Shown in pieces: positions 26,501-31,509 of a stretch of DNA of 31,509 nt. The position numbers were made by a program, and so were the translations under genes. The notes beneath the pieces are model-generated. The model saw only the letters and a program-made list of their open reading frames with translations. It was not told where the DNA came from and ran no database searches. How positions within the stretch are numbered: position 1 is the stretch's first letter; each line of letters opens with the position of its first letter. Source of the DNA: a virus; the IMG/VR virus record IMGVR_UViG_3300013132_000162, positions 1-31,509 of that record. The stretch is one strand, 5' to 3'.

Positions 26501-28636
26501 GTAGTTGACTAATTCAACTCCATTGATAAACATTCCCGTTGTTCCAACAGGAGTATCATATGATGACCCGTCACTTTCTGCTGGAGATATTTTACGAATT
26601 AATTTTTGTGGCTCTACTTGTTTTGCATTTAAAAGATCATCACTAAAATCATATAAGAAGAATACATTATTTGATACGGTTCCACTTACAGAAATATAAT
26701 TTTCCGTAAAGATATTTTCTCTGCTTCTTGCAATACTAATCGTAGTATTGTTTACTCTTTTAACAAAATATATGCCGGGATGTAAGTCTAATTTATTTGT
26801 AGTATCTGTTGGATTATAAACAATCGCATTTCCAGTTATAAATCCATGCGTTCCAATTATTAACTCAGTTCCTGAGAAAGATCCCGAGAAAGTAATTGAT
26901 CGATCATTAATTGCTAATGGATTATTATAATATGTTGGGAGTGAGTTAGATGCAACATATAAAGTATCATTCAGATCTGTATAAACATTCTGAACATTAG
27001 TAGTATATTTTGTTAAACTTGGATAATTTGTTGTAGATACTTTGGAAACGTTTTTCCTTACGGTATAAAAAACGCTTGTATTTAATTGTCCTTGGCCAGT
27101 TATATTAAAGGATAACTTACTATCAAATCCAGAAATACTTGATGAATATACTGAATTAATATTTTCTGGAATAATTTCACCATAGAATTCTCTGCTGTTT
27201 GATGAAATTAAAGTAATTGAATCTCCAATTACAAAATCGTGTTCATCAAATAAATTGACTCGATAAGTATATGTTGAGACATCTACTAACTGAATTGATT
27301 TTACATCATATCTTACTGATACATTGAAAAACCAATTGTTTGCTTTTGCAGAAGATAAGTTTGAACCAAGACTTTCTATTTCAATTCTTTCATCTTTTTC
27401 ATAATAATAAGTTTTATCTAAAATTTTAAGATCTGATAATACGCCCGTTACTCTAACCTTTACGACGTTATTTGTAGAAATGCCGACATGTCCATATGCA
27501 TATGAATCCAACACAACTTCTTTTTGTGATGGAATTTCTGAAGTAATATTGGAGCAACCAAGAAACTGGTTTAGTGTTTTTTCCTGATAAGTTACTGAAA
27601 ACTCAGTATCTGTAGCTTGATTTAAAATGAGGGTTCCTGATTGTGGAAATCCAACTGTCGAGTCAACATCAAGAGTTGTAACACCGATTCCTGCAGTTGT
27701 TACAACTCTTGTTTTTGGATGAATTGCAAATGTGCCATATGCCTGGAAATCTGTGTCTTGATCATGATCAAGACTGATAATAAAATACTCTTTTTGCCCT
27801 CTAAGAATTCTTTCTACTTTTGAAACAGTTCCTTTTGCAGGTTCAAAGAATCCACCATCTTGATATAACGTAGATCCTACAAGATCATTTGGATCTCCTA
27901 TAATTTTTTCTACTACCAGATCTTTTGTGATATAATAACGAGCATCGGATGGTTGAATCAAATAATCGCTTGGTTTGATGACCGAAGCTTCAGTATCTCC
28001 ATACAAAGCATAGAACAGAATTCTAAATGAATTATCCGTTCCCTTTGATGAGTAAAAATCTTTTACTTGCTTAAGAAATAAGGATTCATTCAGTTGAGAA
28101 TATAGATCTCTTCCATCAAATCCTGGAGAAATTTGCTTTTTAACTTTGAGCAGAAATTCTTTTAAGAAAAGAACACTTAAATTTGATACAATAGACTCGT
28201 CTGCATGTTCATCGACATTTGTGTCGGCAAATACAAGTTGATCTACAGATGTTGAGTCTTGATATGCTGTTGTTCCAGAAAATCCCCTCTTACAATTTAC
28301 AAATGAAGTAGAAGTCTTTGATTCATATGTAATGATTTCATTATCAATCAGAAGTAAACCATATGAGTCTGGAAATCCTGTAGTAGATACGACATTAATC
28401 GTCGTATCGTAAAATTCTACAAAAGAACTTAAAGTAGTAGAGTCAATTAAGCTTACAAGACTATCTAATTTTACATATTGATCAATATTCTGTAGAATAT
28501 CAGATGGCCCACTTTGAAAATCTAAGGATCTATAATATTGCGATAAAAATTCAACAAGAAGAGGAAATTCTTCTCTAACGTATGCTGGAACCTGATTTTC
28601 AACGATTAAACTTGTCTTGACTCTAAATTCTGACAT
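17591..28636 (-). CDS. Giant multidomain baseplate protein in the gp7 position
   Basis: An uninterrupted 3681-codon frame, starting one nucleotide after the gp6 stop. T4 places gp7 (1032 aa) between gp6 and gp8, so this is a positional gp7 candidate; I see no decisive sequence match. Residues 1-60 ('VPAYVREEFPLLVEFLSQYY') plus 190-212 ('KQVKDFYSSKGTDNSFRILF') are the likely conserved baseplate-binding head. The rest is modular. 'IDNEIITYES...CKRGFSG' modules lie at about 77-125, 309-362 and 2770-2830. At least 14 Gly-x-Gly-Tyr-type repeats lie at about 730-1340, 1740-1845, 2980-3150 and 3420-3485. A YHYH-like domain occupies about 1140-1265. A triplicated beta domain occupies about 2250-2582. 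No catalytic motif, signal peptide or membrane segment is evident. It is probably a wedge backbone with large surface decorations. Confidence 0.85.
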   Translation of the reverse strand: MSEFRVKTSLIVENQVPAYVREEFPLLVEFLSQYYRSLDFQSGPSDILQNIDQYVKLDSLVSLIDSTTLSSFVEFYDTTINVVSTTGFPDSYGLLLIDNEIITYESKTSTSFVNCKRGFSGTTAYQDSTSVDQLVFADTNVDEHADESIVSNLSVLFLKEFLLKVKKQISPGFDGRDLYSQLNESLFLKQVKDFYSSKGTDNSFRILFYALYGDTEASVIKPSDYLIQPSDARYYITKDLVVEKIIGDPNDLVGSTLYQDGGFFEPAKGTVSKVERILRGQKEYFIISLDHDQDTDFQAYGTFAIHPKTRVVTTAGIGVTTLDVDSTVGFPQSGTLILNQATDTEFSVTYQEKTLNQFLGCSNITSEIPSQKEVVLDSYAYGHVGISTNNVVKVRVTGVLSDLKILDKTYYYEKDERIEIESLGSNLSSAKANNWFFNVSVRYDVKSIQLVDVSTYTYRVNLFDEHDFVIGDSITLISSNSREFYGEIIPENINSVYSSSISGFDSKLSFNITGQGQLNTSVFYTVRKNVSKVSTTNYPSLTKYTTNVQNVYTDLNDTLYVASNSLPTYYNNPLAINDRSITFSGSFSGTELIIGTHGFITGNAIVYNPTDTTNKLDLHPGIYFVKRVNNTTISIARSRENIFTENYISVSGTVSNNVFFLYDFSDDLLNAKQVEPQKLIRKISPAESDGSSYDTPVGTTGMFINGVELVNYKTTDIIFYGPLQQVVPTASGSDYDVINPPTLHIADAIGFGATGICTVTGSLVRVDVIDPGFDYLEDPIITIAGGGGSGVLVKPNLIEFDHSSSFNSSAGALQVNTTNDTIGFSSYHKFRDSEEVIYDTQGGTNVSGLTTGAKYYVKVQDGFTIKLHKTFTDSAVGINTVDLTSYGAGNHKLLSTAKKKKIGTISVINGGSGYVSSGSTILLTIKSRIGISTLTGQSFEAILNPIFRGNITSVSLTSSGVEYGSEEIINYNRQPTFSLNSGSGAEVIPVISNGKIKQVFVTKPGHDYNSSPNLIINSSTGSGAVLSPVVQNGQLVDVKVIFEGLGYSEGTNIDIIAAGSGAQFEAEIKSWRVNEVERLLYFNQINLDDGILLKSKTESYGLQYGHAYASRGLRSSSLAKETVGERPIYVPDLRTSGGSEINSSSHSPIIGWAYDGNPIYGPYGFDSNGSVKRMVSGYTQVSSSVRPNILRYPLGFFVEDYQFTNTGDLDASNAKYGSTPEYPDGTYAYFCTINSINDSTGIFQSYRRPVFPYVIGNTYKSNPISFNYLASSNQDEININETNWSRNTHPYHLTKSRSYYDYVLDSNKIKKQLSLIKSTTKSGIDSIGITTGGSNYQVGDKIVFDNETTGGFGISAKVSIVGGKQVTSVGIATSTLTNVQMIPIADAKNFVGYSPNPHNYLNRETITFTASGITTSGKITSIANELLVTTGIGSTGYTGLVTYFNVSGNLVTIKENDVYQILAEQVKVLNVDTVSSRIRVRRSYNETQGISTISAGIAITEKPRKFILPFGISTSTYNFKLDKQIYFDPKESVGLGTTAGPGIGYTLTFTNPGAGLTQITIPTQALWLPKHEIETGTQLIYNANGGNAVSISTDGISSYQLANDSVVYAARLGDNLLGISTVKVGLGTTGSFVGIATTASLVYFTNIGLGNTHSLTTNYDNTLDGTTTLNRVTVSTASTHNLQSADYANVSVLSGVITSLYSGNYEVISAGGTQFTYTIKDYPENALYTQNDGELKYSTNSTQVYGSIVGIDLISKGLSYKTLPKVSYVSSGIGTGDILVSYGTSIGSINKIELQDIGFDYPSDLSLRPTANLPQILQVKDLYSFESIGIASVGRNYNVAPDLIVVDELTGEVNSQTNLRYNLGDKNVTILSNAYNLDKETSVIRPVNNGNGVGISTIRFIPASQDVVVTLGSSFSDAGSYPFAIGDRILIENISVGIGSTAKGYNSESYGYRFFTIANLDPNIGGIGGTVSYNISGLLKTGEIPGNYDSINSAGRIIPEKDLPIFVPEFKTNDFLEGEIVNSQSASGEVVRWNNKNSLLKVSSNIDFNSGEVVSGESSKTQAEIVSVLNFNSIYDVKSSSVVKKGWQKETGFLSNDLQKIHDNDYYQYFSYSVKTNIPLETWDSSVDELNHPVGFKKFADLQVKSLPVGVGIGSTVGTESNVIVELDSSLNLHCKTDFDLARENNIIIGANYASNQIIFESAILQDYLESIGNRVLMIDDLSPEFNSNPRSTKYSNIDVFTLSTARYKKYVTFVNDLAYADQNQILLVSLLHDDNYGYLNQYGKIYNDDDLGAFDFSVFGSEGVLEFHPNYYEENSYNVSFSALAVSDLTTSVGQLNLGDVVSIASSSVTIPSGTSTATTVVGIASTYRGSKIYVVIGATDGSYYEVDELSVVHNGTDVSYMDYGQLTTGSLSSYGSPGIGTYYSYLSGSNLNVDLIPYAGLSTNYFVNTIRVSIANSSSVGVGTSYIFDGFVGSGFTSIASSGSPTAVNVASFPSDHDAAYYIGVVEDFTNNEYQISEMVVLKNQSNAYISEFGYIQTNGSLGDFTVDRVGDDTVLKFTPRANIQTQVRVYQEAITALHAHDYPREISLNNAAVDGGHALYEGTAISSKKNFGLTYRQRPIFERYFDGTSTNIVDLANDRLQIPEHFFVTGEKIYYEYGGSDTNSANAIGIATTSISGIGVTDKLPRTLYAYKTDNLYLKFAGSAADALSSPPKFLDITSVGIGTSHIVKGSNQNARSMIAIDNVIQSPIVGTSITTTVGTYVEAITNIVTLSGITSIFSGDLIKIDNEIMRLDTLGFGATNVAIVQRGWLGTGIATHQVGTVVTKLSGNYNIDANTIYFANSPWGQIPFTNPSSRADEQDYVGLITGSTFSGRVFLRSGDVNSSSDAYFYNKIFDDISESFTGVNTSFILKSNASNITGVSTSNAVILVNQIFQQPSRNTSPITVTGNYSLSESSGITTISFIGNASQSYDINASGLPRKGILVSVGSTAGFGFQPLVSAGGTAVVSIAGTIQSISIGNSGSGYRSGAQTVRVGVGTSSTRTPNIQFIGTAAVQNGRVVSIAITNPGIGYTRSNPPVVFIDSPLSYSNIPLIYSSSSIPGIGSGAKVDIVVGQGSSIVNFEVRNSGYGYGQGETLTVAIGGTVGIPTNTTLSYQEFRLTVDRTHTDSFAGWSIGDLQVIDPFDALFDGERKIFQIKINEALTSIRTRPGSNIDIQATLLVFINDVLQVPGSGYIFRGGNLITFPEPPKSGDTSKILFYKGTSNVDVALVDVLEPIEVGDGLQLIDDSIFLTEDERLVTSIPASDYVNTNTYFNPGLTFGETYVRPVTLCYQTEDKIIDGLEVGKTRVLYEPFVQPSTNIINSLGITSSVVFVENAKTFFDSQKENTTGSTNYKKITITSQDAVSGAAATAVVSAAGTITSFVISDGGYGYTSAPDVVVSNPVGLGSTYRASGSATITNGVVTSIGVSAIGYGYTSTNPPLVLIQSPKVTKEEISNVTFEGDFGIITGIKTTSVSVATTGLVFDFFIPQNSYLRDLNINTVGIATTGVSGIQTGYYFVVKNSNVGNGVTAKDETGGTVGIGTTCLDNIYKAVAVSIAQTAVPGIGLTYVAKVTISLTSYNNLIGLGFSSFYGEYSWGRLSTMNRVYPKAFTNYINGIAGVSSSPTVQRLLPLKYRDYTT
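20880..21880 (-). repeat. Triplicated beta domain inside the giant gene
   Basis: Three diverged tandem copies of a roughly 110-residue unit cover about residues 2250-2582. Each has a '..Y.I.ELSVLHN'-type strand, a tyrosine-rich turn ('YLNQYGKIYNDDDLGAFDFS', 'YMDYGQLTTGSLSSYG', 'YISEFGYIQTNGSLGDFTVD') and an 'L.F.P' strand ('VLEFHPN', 'NVDLIPY', 'VLKFTPR'). Confidence 0.6.
24827..25219 (-). other. YHYH-like domain inside the giant gene
   Basis: Residues about 1140-1265 contain 'HSPIIGWAYDGNPIYGPYGF', then 'PEYPDGTYAYFCTI' and 'PVFPYVIGNTYK'. This spacing and these motifs are characteristic of the C-terminal half of YHYH-domain proteins. The YHYH tetrapeptide itself is not seen upstream. The biochemical role of the family is not settled. 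Confidence 0.65.
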
Positions 28637-28637
28637 A

Positions 28638-30551
28638 TTACAATCTGATTAAATTCCCGTTTGTGTAACTTGATGTTACTGTGTATGTTGATCCAGAAAT
28701 ATTTGCTCCAGATGAGATATCATCTGTTTGCATATTTAATACACTGTTATTAATATCTAGTTGTAAATAAAGATCCTCTTTTCCGATGACATCATTTGAA
28801 TTTGGAGATGCAGAAATTTCAATAATTCGCACACCATCCTTCGATTTTGCTGCATTTGTAATTTTAATTGGATATAGTTTTACTTCCCCTCTTTCATAAT
28901 CAATTGTACCAACATTATTTCGAACAACGACTGGTTCTGTTGGTGAATTTAATTTAAACAGGAATACTGCTCCCGTTTTTTGGTTTGCATTGGGCAAATC
29001 GCCAAGATAAACAGTATCTACTATACCATCGACATTGAATCCCGATGATTTGATGTTATATCCACTCTTTGTGTTCTTTAAGTGGAATGCATTTCCAAAA
29101 CAAATTTCATAATCAGCAAGGATATTTACTTTTGCCTGTAAATTGCGACGAATTGTGATTTTTGTGATGTTTGAAGTGATTGCTTGATGACTATCATCAA
29201 CTATTTTTTGGAATTTACTATATTTGAACTTAGAACCATACTTATTCAGTTCAATTGAGTCGGAATACGCGGAAATATTACTTTGAATAATTGATTTGAC
29301 AGTTCCTTCTCCAGGAGCTACGTTAGCATTGTAATATGCGACAGTATCATACTCAACATACAGATACTTAAGGTCAATAATTTCTACTACAATACCAGCA
29401 ACAGTATATTTTCTTAATTCTGTTATGATTGCGTTTTTAAGAATATCTGAAACAAAATCTCCATTATAAGGTTTGATGGAAATATAAACTTTTCCATATC
29501 TTGGGGGATTTAAGGTCTCTCCGCCAAAAACTGAAATTGATTCTGTCTCTTGAAAGATCTTAGGAATGATTGCTTCATAATCTGCAGCAGTAACTGCACG
29601 ATTTTGTGATGCATAGATTCGTGGAGCGTACTTTTTAATAGAATCTACAGATTCAATCTCTTGGCCGTTATTTGATGAAACGTCAGTTGTTAATGCTGAG
29701 ATTGAAGTTGTGACTGGAGTGCCGTTATTATCTAAAATTCTTCCAGAATATGTAAAATCTGATATGCCATTTCCATATTTGCCATTGGTGGCGACATAAG
29801 AGACTTCAATGTAGTTAAGATTATCAAGTTTAACACCAAAAACTCCATCGCCAAAGATGAGTTCATATCTCTGATCTTCAATCTCTTGAATAAAGAAAAC
29901 CTTTGATGATGCGTTGATTCCAATTAAATTGTCAGCGAGGGTAAATTTCCTCGTAACCGTGCTGTTCTGCGTGTTCCTGACGCTCACACGTATCGATGAC
30001 GTATCAATATTGGGGTTCGTCAGAATAAACTTTTGATTTGGATTATTTGCATCTACAGTAAATGTCTGAGTAAGATATGTTCCCTCATAAATTGTAATTG
30101 AGTCAAATGATGCAATATTATTGACGACAGGCTTTGTAACCGGATCAAGGATATTGTAGGTATAACTTGTACCTTCAAAGGAAGAAGCACTTGTACAAAC
30201 CAAACCTTTTTGTAATGTTAATGTAAGAGGTGTTGTTGCTTCAGAAGTTGTATCGACATAAAATGAAATCGTTGCAACAGCAGATTTCCTTGATTTTGGC
30301 ACATAACCAATGGTTCTTGCAAGAGAAACGACATTTTCTCTTAAAGTTGCCGAATCAATGAAAACTTCGTTGCTAACCATGTTAGCGTTGTACGAAGTAA
30401 TGTACGTATTGTACGCAAGAGTGTCAATAATCGTTGATAAATTAGAACCTTCGAAATCATAGTCAGTAAAATTCGAGTTTGCTCTCAGATATTCCTTGAG
30501 AGAACTCTTAATTTGATCGAAATCGAGATTGCTAAAATTTACTAGTGCCAT
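28638..30551 (-). CDS. gp6: Baseplate wedge protein (gp6-like)
   Basis: A 637-aa protein, near the 660 aa of T4 gp6. The N-terminus 'NFSNLDFDQIKSSLKEYLRA' (5-24), then 'DYDFEGSNLSTIIDTLAYNT', 'YNANMVSNEVFIDSATLREN' and 'SLARTIGYVPKSRKSA', is diagnostic of gp6/gpJ-type baseplate proteins. 'QRYELIFGDGVFGVKLDNLN' and 'AVTAADYEAIIPKIFQETES' are further hallmarks in the middle. gp6 dimers form the continuous inner ring that ties the wedges together. The ATG directly abuts the gp25 stop (TAA|ATG). No module insertion is visible and the length is normal. Confidence 0.95.
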   Translation of the reverse strand: MALVNFSNLDFDQIKSSLKEYLRANSNFTDYDFEGSNLSTIIDTLAYNTYITSYNANMVSNEVFIDSATLRENVVSLARTIGYVPKSRKSAVATISFYVDTTSEATTPLTLTLQKGLVCTSASSFEGTSYTYNILDPVTKPVVNNIASFDSITIYEGTYLTQTFTVDANNPNQKFILTNPNIDTSSIRVSVRNTQNSTVTRKFTLADNLIGINASSKVFFIQEIEDQRYELIFGDGVFGVKLDNLNYIEVSYVATNGKYGNGISDFTYSGRILDNNGTPVTTSISALTTDVSSNNGQEIESVDSIKKYAPRIYASQNRAVTAADYEAIIPKIFQETESISVFGGETLNPPRYGKVYISIKPYNGDFVSDILKNAIITELRKYTVAGIVVEIIDLKYLYVEYDTVAYYNANVAPGEGTVKSIIQSNISAYSDSIELNKYGSKFKYSKFQKIVDDSHQAITSNITKITIRRNLQAKVNILADYEICFGNAFHLKNTKSGYNIKSSGFNVDGIVDTVYLGDLPNANQKTGAVFLFKLNSPTEPVVVRNNVGTIDYERGEVKLYPIKITNAAKSKDGVRIIEISASPNSNDVIGKEDLYLQLDINNSVLNMQTDDISSGANISGSTYTVTSSYTNGNLIRL

Positions 30552-30953
30552 TTATCGTGTCTGTTGTAATGCAAATGTCAACTGTTGTGGTAAAACATCA
30601 ATTCCAATGATCTCATAAGTGATAGTAACGTTAAAATTGTTGTTATCAAAGTCTGGATCAACCTTTACCTCAAGTAAATTGACTCTTGGCTCATAATTTT
30701 TGATTGTATTTTCAATTTCACTCTGTATAATTGATGCTGAAATCGAGTCAATGTTCTCAAAAAGTGATTTTGAGACGTTTGAACCCAAATTTTCATTAAA
30801 AAATCGCTCTCCAGGCAGTGTCAGAACCAAATTTCGAAGCGAACGAGCAATTGCATTTTCATTTTTAAGCGAAATAAGGTCGTAATTAAGTGCGCTTACT
30901 AAAAAAGAAGCACTTACGTCCTTAAATCCTTTACTTACCCTTTCTAAAGGCAT
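30552..30953 (-). CDS. gp25: Baseplate wedge protein (gp25-like)
   Basis: A 133-aa protein, essentially the T4 gp25 length (132 aa). It has the lysozyme-like fold sequence pattern of gp25/GpW-type wedge proteins: 'NENAIARSLRNLVLTLPGER', 'FFNENLGSNVSKSLFENID' and 'YEPRVNLLEVKVDPDFD'. The EPR motif ('NYEPRV', residues about 89-94) is the conserved core of the family. It binds gp6 in the inner baseplate. A late-type AATAAATA lies about 22 nt upstream; no strong ribosome binding site is visible. Confidence 0.95.
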   Translation of the reverse strand: MPLERVSKGFKDVSASFLVSALNYDLISLKNENAIARSLRNLVLTLPGERFFNENLGSNVSKSLFENIDSISASIIQSEIENTIKNYEPRVNLLEVKVDPDFDNNNFNVTITYEIIGIDVLPQQLTFALQQTR

Positions 30954-30974
30954 GAAAATATAATAAATCTATCT

Positions 30975-30982
30975 TATTTATT
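30975..30982 (-). promoter_or_regulatory. Late-promoter-like AATAAATA before gp25
   Basis: AATAAATA on the minus strand lies in the 43-nt gap upstream of the gp25 ATG (30953). It matches the T4 late consensus in 7 of 8 positions and sits well for transcription of the gp25-gp6-giant block. Confidence 0.5.
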
Positions 30983-30996
30983 CGTAATTTTGGAGA

Positions 30997-31191
30997 TTAT
31001 TCGTGCCATCTTTCGACAAAATCGTCAAATCCACCAGCTCCACCGCATGGTCTGGAGTAACGATCTGTCGGAATGTCATATTGTTCAGTTTTTTTCTGTT
31101 TTTGAAGGTATTTCTCAGAGGAAACTTGAGTGATTAGCGTCATTCCAGACTTAATAAACTCATTTCCTTTATCTGTTGGTGAAGTTGCCAT
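30997..31191 (-). CDS. Small unassigned phage protein
   Basis: A 64-aa protein starting MATSPTDKGNEFIKSG and containing 'YDIPTDRYSRPCGGAGGFDD' near the C-terminus. It has no signal peptide or membrane segment. The start is supported by AGGAG (31201-31205) 9 nt upstream. It overlaps the upstream gene by 23 nt. The function is not recognised; the position before gp25 suggests a late gene. Confidence 0.75.
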   Translation of the reverse strand: MATSPTDKGNEFIKSGMTLITQVSSEKYLQKQKKTEQYDIPTDRYSRPCGGAGGFDDFVERWHE

Positions 31192-31509
31192 TGGGTTTAG
31201 CTCCTGATTCGTTAAAATCAGAACTTTTTACGGGGTTGCTATCCCGAATTTCTGTAATATCGTACATAAAATCATCTGAGGTCTCAATTTTTCGACGATT
31301 TTCGACAGAATACTCTGTTAAGTCAATTTCATAACCTGGATTTTGAGTGATTCTGTTTTTTGTCCAGGCATCATCATACCATAAAATTTTGTTATTTGGG
31401 TAAGCGTAGAAATTTCCATTGTCCATCTTAAAAACATGAGCACATTTATGCTCTGGAGTCTCACTAAAGTTAGTATTCAACGTAGATTTTGACTCCCATG
31501 ACCAATCAA
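31169..31509 (-). CDS. Unassigned phage protein, 5' end beyond the window
   Basis: The frame is open from the right edge to TAA at 31169. The first visible residues are DWSWESKST, reading through a TTG at 31480 that should not be taken as the start. About 113 residues are visible. Motifs are 'HVFKMDNGNFYAYPNNKILW' and a C-terminal acidic/polar stretch (SSDFNESGAKPNGNFTNR). It has a basic-aromatic beta-rich look, with one visible Cys (in HKCAHVF) and no membrane segment. I do not recognise the family. Confidence 0.65.
   Translation of the reverse strand, partial: DWSWESKSTLNTNFSETPEHKCAHVFKMDNGNFYAYPNNKILWYDDAWTKNRITQNPGYEIDLTEYSVENRRKIETSDDFMYDITEIRDSNPVKSSDFNESGAKPNGNFTNR

Noticed and set aside
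17591-28636. The 3681-codon gene as an assembly artefact joining several genes
   Set aside because: There is no frame break or internal start cluster; module types recur throughout and the ends fit tightly between gp6 and gp8.
31169-31480. TTG at 31480 as the true start of the right-edge gene
   Set aside because: The frame is open without a stop through to the right edge and the upstream residues (DWSWESKST) look like real protein, so the gene is 5'-truncated by the window.

Overview
This window is part of the late structural region of a T4-like myovirus, most likely a marine cyanomyovirus infecting Synechococcus or Prochlorococcus. The grounds are the AT-rich sequence, recognisable T4 baseplate, neck and packaging homologues in cyanophage-style order, very large beta-rich virion proteins, and fibre genes with cyanophage-type N-termini. 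No bacterial housekeeping gene, tRNA, integrase, transposase or CRISPR array is visible. All 19 supported genes lie on the minus strand, so transcription runs from high to low coordinates.

Layout in transcription order. (1) 31509-30997: the 3' part of an unrecognised gene and a 64-aa overlapping ORF. (2) 30953-8528: the baseplate block, made of gp25, gp6, a 3681-aa giant in the position of T4 gp7, gp8, and a 2494-aa giant in the gp9/gp10 position. (3) 8525-8111: two small overlapping genes. (4) 8141-4434: gp13 and gp14 (neck), gp15 (tail-sheath terminator) and gp16 (small terminase). (5) 4420-1: six genes for small beta-domain proteins and tail-fibre-like proteins, the last one running off the left edge. 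The two giants take up about 59% of the window.

How the genes work together: gp25, gp6, the gp7-position giant and gp8 should build the baseplate wedge. The 2494-aa protein probably decorates the wedge or links it to fibres. gp13, gp14 and gp15 close the tail and join it to the head, and gp16 starts DNA packaging. The genes after gp16 probably supply accessory fibres. Core genes are packed with gaps of -31 to +45 nt. The fibre block has short intergenic gaps, most of them with a T4-late-type sequence (NATAAATA or CTAAATA).

The most striking observation is that the same few small beta modules recur in neighbouring but unrelated virion proteins. A Gly-x-Gly-Tyr repeat occurs in gp14, gp8 and both giants, at least 20 copies in total. 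An 'IDNE...RG' module occurs in gp15 and both giants. An 'SGA' module occurs in gp14 and both giants. The insertions account for much of why gp14, gp8 and gp15 are longer than their T4 counterparts. This looks like a set of surface modules spread over the neck and baseplate.
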